Positions 1 through 4,799 of a DNA stretch of 5,651 nucleotides are shown here, in pieces. A program made the translations under genes and the position numbers. Location: positions 1 to 5,651 of the forward strand of contig QHNB01000202.1 in the NCBI GenBank assembly GCA_003217965.1, read 5' to 3'. The notes beneath the pieces were generated by a model. The model saw only the letters and a list, made by a program, of their open reading frames with translations, ran no database searches and was not told where the DNA came from. How positions within the stretch are numbered: the first letter of the stretch is position 1; each line of letters starts with the position of its first letter. This stretch comes from Verrucomicrobiota bacterium. GTDB lineage: Bacteria > Verrucomicrobiota > Verrucomicrobiia > Chthoniobacterales > UBA10450.

Positions 1-212
1 CATTCGCGGATCACGTCAGCAAAGGCGGTGTCGATTTTAATCTCGAATTTGCGCTGTTCCCACGCTCGACGCGCGGCATGCGGCAGATGAAAACTATCGA
101 GGGGAATAATCCCGCGAGGATCGGGTGAGAACCACTCGATCGAGTCGTCTTCCATTGCCATCGGGAAAACGCCGAGCCGATAACCATGGAGAAGAAGGTC
201 GGACTCGATCAT
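1..212 (-). CDS. aat: Leucyl/phenylalanyl-tRNA-protein transferase, N-terminal part (cut by window edge)
   Basis: Translating the minus strand from ATG at 212 gives 70 residues that read into the left edge. They carry the start of the Aat family: LLLHGYRLGVFPM at residues 6-18, then WFSPDPRGIIPLD at 27-39, then FHLPHAARRAW. These match the family signature G(I/V)FPW..., WWSPDPRAVLPLD and the following H(V/I)SRSLRR segment. The known role of Aat is to transfer Leu or Phe from aminoacyl-tRNA to N-terminal Arg or Lys of proteins, marking them for ClpS/ClpAP degradation (N-degron pathway, cytoplasm). The start is chosen because family members have only a few residues before the LL..GYR helix, and a GGAG lies just upstream, though only 2 nt from the ATG. 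The frame stays open upstream as far as a TTG, so a 17-codon longer start is possible. The C-terminal two thirds, with the GNAT-like catalytic core, lie outside the window. It is transcribed divergently from the 292-2080 genes. Confidence 0.9.
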   Translation of the reverse strand, partial: MIESDLLLHGYRLGVFPMAMEDDSIEWFSPDPRGIIPLDSFHLPHAARRAWEQRKFEIKIDTAFADVIRE

Positions 213-257
213 TGCTCCATTCTGTCTGCGGGCGGCACGCTCGCCACCGCCATTTTC

Positions 258-285
258 TTGCAATGACCCGGGCTGTCCATATTCT
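258..285 (+). promoter_or_regulatory. Weak sigma70-type promoter candidate before the small lipoprotein/guaA unit
   Basis: TTGCAA (258-263) and TATTCT (280-285) sit 16 nt apart and each match 4 of 6 consensus bases. This lies in the only spacer between the divergent aat gene and the rightward genes, so a promoter is expected here. Transcription from it would start almost at the ATG at 292 and give a leaderless or near-leaderless message, which fits poorly with the AGGAAG in front of that ATG. The assignment is a pattern match only. Confidence 0.25.
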
Positions 286-291
286 AGGAAG

Positions 292-480
292 ATGAAGGCC
301 CTGCTCCTCCTCGCAGCAGCGATTGCGGGCGGTTGCGCCGATCCGCTGGAGCGACACAGCACGGAAGAAGTAAGTTCGCAGTTGGAACGCGGAGTGACTG
401 GTCAAGGGACAATCGGGCCAGAAAATCGTCTTCCAAATGATACCGCGAATGAACACGGGGTTCCTGAAAGTCATCCCTAG
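292..480 (+). CDS. Small predicted lipoprotein of unknown function (62 aa)
   Basis: I do not recognise this protein. Its N-terminus looks like a lipoprotein signal peptide: MK, then a hydrophobic stretch ALLLLAAAIA (residues 3-12), then AGGC with the candidate lipidated Cys at residue 15. The lipobox is imperfect, with Ala at -3, but Gly-Gly before the Cys is acceptable. The mature part of about 48 residues is polar (ADPLERHSTEEVSSQLERG...) with no further cysteine and no membrane segment, so it would be a small envelope-anchored peptide. AGGAAG directly abuts the ATG, which is unusually close for a Shine-Dalgarno. The stop at 478-480 lies 4 nt before the GTG proposed as the guaA start, a layout consistent with one transcript and translational coupling. 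The case for a real gene rests on the signal peptide, codon use like that of its neighbours and the tight fit with guaA. It could still be a chance reading frame. Confidence 0.5.
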   Translation: MKALLLLAAAIAGGCADPLERHSTEEVSSQLERGVTGQGTIGPENRLPNDTANEHGVPESHP

Positions 481-484
481 CGGC

Positions 485-2080
485 GTGAAAACCGCCGCGC
501 GCCCAGCACATTCGAAAATTTTAATTCTCGATTTCGGATCGCAGTACACCCAAGTCATCGGACGGCGCATCCGTGAGTTACAGGTCTATTCCGAAATCCT
601 TCCGTTTGATACCTTGGCAGCTGAGATCGCGAAGGCGAAGCCCAATGGAATCATTCTCTCCGGCGGGCCAGCGAGTGTTTACGACGAGGGAGCGCCGCAA
701 ATTGATCCGGATATTTTCAACCTCGGAGTTCCGATCCTGGGCATCTGCTACGGCCTCATGCTCATGGCCCATCATCTTGGCGGGGAAGTCAAGTTTACCG
801 GTCGGCGCGAGTTCGGCGCGGGCACTCTTGAGGTCACGAACGGTTCACAGCTTTTCGAGGGGCTTGGCTCGCATGTGGACGTCTGGAATAGCCATGGTGA
901 TGAAGTGACTGCTCTGCCGAGCGGTTTCCGCGTCGCCGCATGCACCGCCAGCTCACCATTTGCTGCGGTTGAAGATCCGCAACGCCGACTCTACGGCTTG
1001 CAATTTCACCCGGAGGTAGCACACACGCCGCGCGGCCGCGAGATTCTGCAGAACTTCGTCTATCACATCTGCCGCTGCACGATGGATTGGACCATGAGCT
1101 CCTTCATCGAGGACGCCTGTGAACGTGTCCGCGCTCAAGTCGGCGATAATAAAGTGGTGCTTGGCCTTAGCGGCGGCGTTGATTCCTCGGTCGTTGCGGC
1201 TTTGTTGCACAGAGCGATCGGCGATCAGCTAACCTGCATTTTCGTCAATAATGGATTGCTTCGAGCCCGCGAAGAAGAGGTCGTACAGCGGGTCTTCGGA
1301 GAGAATTTTCACGTGAAGCTCAAATACGTCGATGCCTCTGACCGTTTTCTCTCCCTCCTGCGAGGAGTGATTGATCCAGAAGAGAAGCGCAAAATTATCG
1401 GCAACGAGTTCATCAAAGTTTTTCAACACGCGACGGAGGAGTTGCTGGCCGAGGATTGGAAAGATGGTGCCGGTGCCCATGGTGGTTACAAATTTCTTGC
1501 CCAGGGCACTCTCTATCCCGACGTCATCGAAAGTGTTGCCATTGGTGGCAACCCTGCCCAGGTAATTAAGACTCATCATAACGTCGGCGGTTTACCGGAA
1601 AAGATGCATTTCGAGCTGGTGGAGCCGGTCCGACAACTCTTTAAGGACGAAGTTCGTCAAGTCGGACTACAGCTTGGTTTGCCCAAAGAAATCGTCTATC
1701 GCCAGCCTTTTCCCGGTCCTGGCCTCGCTGTCCGCATTCTAGGCGAAGTCACGCCGGAGCGAGTGCGAATCTTGCGCGATACCGACACGATCGTGCAGAG
1801 CGAAATGGAAGCGAGCGACTGGTATTATCGCGTCTGGCAATCGTTCGCCGTACTCCTTCCCATTCAAAGCGTCGGTGTGATGGGCGATCAGCGCACCTAT
1901 GAATACACGATTGCGTTACGAGTAGTCGAAAGCCAGGATGGCATGACGGCGGATTGGGTGCGTCTTCCTTACGAACTGCTCGGCCGAATTTCCAACCGGA
2001 TCGTCAACGAAGTAAAAGGCGTGAATCGCGTCGTCTACGATATTTCGACTAAGCCACCCAGTACCATCGAGTGGGAATGA
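485..2080 (+). CDS. guaA: GMP synthase (glutamine-hydrolysing)
   Basis: This enzyme aminates XMP to GMP using glutamine and ATP, the last step of de novo guanine nucleotide synthesis in the cytoplasm. From GTG 485 it is 531 aa, close to E. coli GuaA (525 aa). Domains in order: a class I glutamine amidotransferase with ILDFGSQYT (start near 522), the nucleophile Cys in LGICYGL (about residue 88) and the HPE triad in LQFHPEVAH (His about 175, Glu about 177); an ATP pyrophosphatase with P-loop LGLSGGVDSS (about 226-235); and a C-terminal dimerisation domain with RQPFPGPGLAVRI and the classic ending STKPPSTIEWE. All catalytic motifs are intact. Relative to E. coli there is an insertion of about 12 residues before FLAQGTLYPDVIES. 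In-frame ATGs at 437 and 449 would add 16 or 12 residues, overlap the small lipoprotein gene and lengthen the N-terminus beyond the family norm. No start has a good Shine-Dalgarno, so the exact start is uncertain. The enzyme assignment is not. Confidence 0.96.
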   Translation: MKTAARPAHSKILILDFGSQYTQVIGRRIRELQVYSEILPFDTLAAEIAKAKPNGIILSGGPASVYDEGAPQIDPDIFNLGVPILGICYGLMLMAHHLGGEVKFTGRREFGAGTLEVTNGSQLFEGLGSHVDVWNSHGDEVTALPSGFRVAACTASSPFAAVEDPQRRLYGLQFHPEVAHTPRGREILQNFVYHICRCTMDWTMSSFIEDACERVRAQVGDNKVVLGLSGGVDSSVVAALLHRAIGDQLTCIFVNNGLLRAREEEVVQRVFGENFHVKLKYVDASDRFLSLLRGVIDPEEKRKIIGNEFIKVFQHATEELLAEDWKDGAGAHGGYKFLAQGTLYPDVIESVAIGGNPAQVIKTHHNVGGLPEKMHFELVEPVRQLFKDEVRQVGLQLGLPKEIVYRQPFPGPGLAVRILGEVTPERVRILRDTDTIVQSEMEASDWYYRVWQSFAVLLPIQSVGVMGDQRTYEYTIALRVVESQDGMTADWVRLPYELLGRISNRIVNEVKGVNRVVYDISTKPPSTIEWE

Positions 2081-2090
2081 GGCAATGGCC

Positions 2091-2115
2091 GATTTCAGAT
2101 TGTCGATTTGAAATC
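2091..2115 (+). terminator. Hairpin 10 nt after guaA, possible transcript end or RNA-stabilising stem
   Basis: Bases 2091-2101 and 2105-2115 form an 11-bp stem with a 3-nt loop. The stem is GATTTCAGATT against GATTTGAAATC and includes two G-T wobbles. It begins 10 nt after the guaA stop, where a terminator is expected. It is AU-rich and lacks a following T-run, so it is not a good intrinsic terminator. A 3'-end stabilising stem, or an AT-rich inverted repeat bounding the following repeat-like DNA, are alternatives. Confidence 0.3.
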
Positions 2116-2392
2116 CACGCCATGCGCGGTCAAGAATCTTAGTCTGCCCTGGAAAAGATCTTGTCGCTTTGGGTTTGTGGCCTAATCCGCCTTACCCCGA
2201 GGCGAAATTTAAAATCAGATTGGTAGGGCGAGACTTCGTCGAGCCGATGAATCGCTGTGGCGATGGTCGCTCTTTGATGCCGGCGCGCTAAAACTCGGCT
2301 GCGCTTGAGCTGCGGCAGGTGGCCGCCGGTTTCAACACTCACAGGAGCTATGAGATGCCAGACTGCCAACGTCGTCTTTTGGGCTTCCGCCG
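2116..2392. repeat. Gene-free, hairpin-rich stretch; possible decayed dispersed intergenic repeat
   Basis: I find no convincing gene here. Several short stems cluster together. Bases 2227-2245 form GGC-GA-GAC, TTC loop, GTC-GA-GCC, symmetric around the loop with tandem G-A mismatches. Bases 2251-2264 form ATCGC/GCGAT with loop TGTG, competing with GCGA/TCGC at 2260-2270. Bases 2312-2326 form GCGGC/GCCGC. TCAGATTG occurs at 2095-2102 and again at 2215-2222. Clustered short stems without coding potential are typical of REP-like or MITE-like intergenic elements, and from memory the GTAGGGCGAGAC..CGTCGAGCCG core resembles repeats common in soil Verrucomicrobiota. This is recollection and was not searched. 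Only one copy is present, so repetitiveness is inferred. Confidence 0.3.
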
Positions 2393-2417
2393 ATGCCGAA
2401 ATTTTGCTCATTTTTGG

Positions 2418-2445
2418 TTGCTCTGGAAACTAATAATACTAAATT
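2418..2445 (+). promoter_or_regulatory. Candidate promoter of the tetR-efflux operon
   Basis: TTGCTC (2418-2423) and TAAATT (2440-2445) are 16 nt apart, with 4 of 6 consensus bases each, in a markedly AT-rich pocket directly upstream of the regulator gene. The proposed -10 lies inside the palindrome at 2426-2451, so a bound repressor would block RNA polymerase. Other AT-rich hexamers nearby could serve as the -10, so the exact elements are uncertain. A promoter somewhere in 2400-2460 is likely. Confidence 0.4.
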
Positions 2446-2451
2446 AGTTTC
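2426..2451. promoter_or_regulatory. Perfect 9-8-9 inverted repeat, likely operator for the TetR-family repressor
   Basis: GAAACTAAT (2426-2434) and ATTAGTTTC (2443-2451) are exact reverse complements separated by 8 nt (AATACTAA). TetR-family dimers typically bind such palindromes in front of their own genes, and this one ends 25 nt before the repressor start codon and overlaps the best promoter candidate. I infer autorepression, with co-control of the downstream transporter genes. The symmetry is seen directly; the binding protein is inferred. Confidence 0.7.
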
Positions 2452-2464
2452 TATCGTATTACCT

Positions 2465-2468
2465 GAGG
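2465..2468 (+). promoter_or_regulatory. Ribosome binding site that fixes the tetR start at 2477
   Basis: GAGG lies 8 nt before ATG 2477, a good Shine-Dalgarno at normal spacing. The upstream in-frame ATG at 2393 has none and would put the operator palindrome inside the coding region. Confidence 0.65.
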
Positions 2469-2476
2469 CGTCCTCG

Positions 2477-3100
2477 ATGAAACGGAAACAGAAATCACGG
2501 AAAAAGACTCGAACGGCTGACCCGGTTCGCCAGCGGATCGTGGACGCGGCCCGGACACACTTTTTGAGTCACGGATTCCGCCGGGTGACCATGGACGATC
2601 TGGCCGTTGAACTGGCCATCAGTAAGAAGACGCTCTACCGATATTTTCCGAGCAAGACGTCGCTGCTTGAGGACGTGCTTGCCCATAAATTCGCCACTGT
2701 TAGTGCGGCCTTGGAAGAAGCGGCGCGCGAGCATGCGCGCGATTTTTCCAGCGTACTGCATGGGCTACTCGCTACCGCCCAACGGGAACTAGACGAGATC
2801 AAACCGCCCTTCGTCCGCGACATGCGCCAGAAGGCCCCACACGTGTTCAAGATGGTGGAACGCCGCCGGGCCGAGTTGATTCAGCGGCATTTCGGAAAAT
2901 TGTTCGCGGAAGGACAACGCGCCGGAAGAGTGCGCAAAGATATACCGGCTAAACTGATCATCGAGATACTGCTCGGCGCCGTTCAGGCGATCATGAATCC
3001 GCCGAAAATCGAAGAACTCGGCCTCACTCCGAAAGGCGGATTCATCGCCATCACTAAAGTTGTCCTCGAAGGCGCGCTTTTACCGGACCGGCGCGCATGA
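2477..3100 (+). CDS. TetR/AcrR-family transcriptional repressor (CecR/YbiH-like by context)
   Basis: The protein is 207 aa, a normal length for the family. After a basic tail (MKRKQKSRKK) comes the TetR DNA-binding domain at about residues 17-64: RQRIVDAARTHFLSHGF, then VTMDDLAVELAISKKTLYRYFPSK (residues 37-60), with the recognition-helix motif KKTLYRYFPSK that is diagnostic of the family. The rest is a helical ligand-binding and dimerisation domain without further recognisable motifs, so the inducer cannot be read from sequence. Its stop codon overlaps the start of the adaptor gene by the ATGA motif (3097-3100), so regulator and efflux genes form one operon. In E. coli the TetR-family CecR (YbiH) gene leads the ybhGFSR efflux operon in the same order. 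I infer autoregulation through the inverted repeat at 2426-2451, with release of repression by the pump's substrate. A start at 2393 (28 residues longer) is disfavoured. Confidence 0.93.
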   Translation: MKRKQKSRKKTRTADPVRQRIVDAARTHFLSHGFRRVTMDDLAVELAISKKTLYRYFPSKTSLLEDVLAHKFATVSAALEEAAREHARDFSSVLHGLLATAQRELDEIKPPFVRDMRQKAPHVFKMVERRRAELIQRHFGKLFAEGQRAGRVRKDIPAKLIIEILLGAVQAIMNPPKIEELGLTPKGGFIAITKVVLEGALLPDRRA

Positions 3101-3885
3101 TTGCATTTCTTTACGCCAAAACACGACCCTCGGTTCGCGTTCTTGGAACAGGGCTGATGATCTTGTTCGTCGCGAGTTGCGGCCATTCCGCAAACGATCG
3201 CTTTCAAGGCTACGTCGAAGGCGAATTTGTTTATGTCGCCTCCCCGCTCGCCGGGACTTTGGAATCGCTCCAGGTTCAGCGCGGACAACAGGTCAAGGCT
3301 GGCGATCCTCTTTTTGCCTTGGACGAGACGATGGAGAGAGCGGCGCGCGATCAGGCCAAGGCACAACTGGTTTTGTCCGAAGCAGAATATGCCCGGCAGG
3401 AAAAACTTTTGCGCACCGGACCAGCGGCCCAGCAAGATTTCGACCGCGCTCGCTCGACCCGCGACCAAGATCGACAACGTCTTAGACAGGCGGAATGGAA
3501 TTTGGAGCAGAAGAAACAAACGGCCCCGCAAACCGGTTTGGTTTATGACACACTTTTCCGACAAGGGGAGTGGGTCGCCGCCGGCAAACCGGTCGTTGTG
3601 CTTCTACCACCGCAAAACATCAAGGTGCGTGCATTTGTACCGGAAACACGAGTTGGCTCGATCCATTACGCAGACACCGCGCAAGTAACCGTGGACGGCG
3701 TAAGAGACCCTTTCCTGGGACGAGTGAGCTACATCTCGCCTCGCGCGGAATACACGCCGCCGGTCATCTACAGTCGCGAGAGCCGGGCAAAGCTGGTGTT
3801 CATGGTTGAATCGGTGTTCGATCCGCAGGTCGCCGCCAATCTGCATCCCGGTCAACCGGTGGACGTGGAATTCAAATCCAAATGA
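3097..3885 (+). CDS. HlyD/YbhG-type membrane fusion lipoprotein of an ABC efflux pump
   Basis: This 262-aa periplasmic adaptor would link the inner-membrane ABC transporter to an outer-membrane channel. Residues 15-28 form a lipoprotein signal ending in LFVASC (lipidated Cys 28). Residues 44-76 are the first lipoyl half (VYVASPLAGTLESLQV, GQQVKAGDPLFALD). Residues 77-140 are a charged Gln/Arg-rich coiled-coil hairpin. Residues 142-170 are the second lipoyl half (TAPQTGLVYDTLFRQGEW). The beta-barrel follows (IKVRAFVPE at 175-183) with a YbhG-like segment YISPRAEYTP at 212-221. It is shorter than E. coli YbhG (332 aa), mostly through a shorter hairpin. The docking motif RxxxLxxxxxxS reads R100, L104, A111, with Ala in the Ser position. 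Its ATG overlaps the tetR stop and has no clear Shine-Dalgarno, suggesting translational coupling. Its stop overlaps the ATPase start. The partner channel is not in the window. The family is clear; the substrate is unknown. Confidence 0.92.
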   Translation: MIAFLYAKTRPSVRVLGTGLMILFVASCGHSANDRFQGYVEGEFVYVASPLAGTLESLQVQRGQQVKAGDPLFALDETMERAARDQAKAQLVLSEAEYARQEKLLRTGPAAQQDFDRARSTRDQDRQRLRQAEWNLEQKKQTAPQTGLVYDTLFRQGEWVAAGKPVVVLLPPQNIKVRAFVPETRVGSIHYADTAQVTVDGVRDPFLGRVSYISPRAEYTPPVIYSRESRAKLVFMVESVFDPQVAANLHPGQPVDVEFKSK

Positions 3886-4799
3886 AAAACGGTCAAGCAA
3901 TCATCGAGGTGCATGGAATGACGAAGCGGTTCGGTGAGCTGATCGCGGTCGATCATGTCAATCTAACGGTGCGGGCTGGGGAAATTTATGGATTTCTCGG
4001 CCCCAACGGCAGCGGCAAGACCACGTTTTTGCGCATGCTTTGCGGATTGCTCCGGGCCGATGAAGGAAGCGGCCAGGTCCTGGGTCATGATGTGATTGCC
4101 GAGAGCGAAGCGATTAAACGCGAAGTCGGCTACATGACGCAGCGATTTAGTTTTTGGGAGGATTTAAGCATTGAGGAAAATCTCGATTTTGTCGCGCGCA
4201 TGTACGGTGTGAAGAACCGGCGGCAAACCGTGCGTGATAGCGTCCAGGAACTCGGGTTAGCCGAACGTAAGCAGCAACTGGCAGGCGAGCTTTCCGGTGG
4301 ATGGAAACAGCGTCTCGCGCTCGCGGCTTGCCTCATTCATCGTCCAAAATTGTTATTGCTAGATGAGCCGACGGCGGGCGTCGATCCCAAAGCACGGCGT
4401 GATTTCTGGGAAGAAATTCATCAACTCGCGGCGCAGGGACTTACCTTCCTTATTACTACACACTACATGGATGAAGCCGAACGCTGCCAGCGGCTGGCTT
4501 ACATTTCCAAAGGCAAATTGCTCGCCGACGGCACCCTCGAGGAGGTCATCTCGCACGTCGGGTTAACGACTTGGTCGGTGCGTGGACCGGACTTGACGCA
4601 ATTGGCTGAACAGCTCCGCGAAACTCACGGCGTGCAGCAAGCAGTTGCCTTTGGCAATTCATTACACGTGAGCAGCAACAATGCAGCCGAACTTGAGCGC
4701 GCCATCGCGCCGTTCCGCCATGAGCCTTACGACTGGCAGAAAATTCCGTCAGGTTTGGAAGACGCCTTCATCGGTTTGATGGAGGAGAGCAAACCATGA
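3882..4799 (+). CDS. ABC transporter ATP-binding protein (YbhF-like, single nucleotide-binding domain)
   Basis: This 305-aa cytoplasmic ATPase powers the ABC-2 type exporter encoded next to it. All nucleotide-binding motifs are intact: Walker A GPNGSGKT (residues 40-47), Q-loop Gln 87 in YMTQRFSFWEDL, signature LSGGWKQ (137-143), Walker B LLLLDEP (157-163), D-loop GVDP and switch His 194 in TTHYMDEAE. The FS(F/L)(W/Y)(E/G)(D/N)L segment after the Q-loop and the C-terminal LEDAFIGLM closely resemble the halves of E. coli YbhF. YbhF is a fusion of two such domains, whereas this protein has one, so two copies would have to homodimerise. After about residue 225 comes an accessory C-terminal region of some 80 residues. 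Its start overlaps the adaptor stop (ATGA, 3882-3885) and its stop overlaps the permease start. A general drug or cation efflux role is inferred from context. Confidence 0.95.
   Translation: MKNGQAIIEVHGMTKRFGELIAVDHVNLTVRAGEIYGFLGPNGSGKTTFLRMLCGLLRADEGSGQVLGHDVIAESEAIKREVGYMTQRFSFWEDLSIEENLDFVARMYGVKNRRQTVRDSVQELGLAERKQQLAGELSGGWKQRLALAACLIHRPKLLLLDEPTAGVDPKARRDFWEEIHQLAAQGLTFLITTHYMDEAERCQRLAYISKGKLLADGTLEEVISHVGLTTWSVRGPDLTQLAEQLRETHGVQQAVAFGNSLHVSSNNAAELERAIAPFRHEPYDWQKIPSGLEDAFIGLMEESKP
4781..4787 (+). promoter_or_regulatory. Strong ribosome binding site inside the ATPase gene for the permease
   Basis: GGAGGAG lies 8 nt before ATG 4796, within the last codons of the ATPase gene. Unlike the other two overlapping junctions of the operon, the permease therefore has its own strong Shine-Dalgarno, which supports ATG 4796 as its start. 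Confidence 0.65.

Noticed and set aside
213..291. Purine or other riboswitch in front of the guaA unit
   Set aside because: The spacer is only 79 bp, shared with the divergent aat gene, and shows no conserved aptamer core that I can recognise.
94..570. 158-codon minus-strand open frame spanning the aat start, the small lipoprotein gene and the guaA start
   Set aside because: It is antisense to well-supported genes, has no recognisable domain, and overlaps aat on the same strand in a different frame. It reflects the GC bias of the opposite strand.
2139..2411. 90-codon minus-strand frame in the guaA-tetR gap
   Set aside because: No Shine-Dalgarno before its ATG, no recognisable domain, and it runs through the hairpin-rich stretch. 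More likely a chance frame in repeat-like DNA.
2393..2476. Longer N-terminus for the TetR-family regulator from ATG 2393
   Set aside because: It would place the promoter and perfect palindrome inside the coding sequence and has no ribosome binding site. ATG 2477 has GAGG at 8 nt and gives the normal family length.
2983..3564. 193-codon minus-strand frame opposite the adaptor gene
   Set aside because: Antisense shadow: the plus strand encodes a clear adaptor with lipobox and lipoyl halves, and the minus translation has no recognisable domain.
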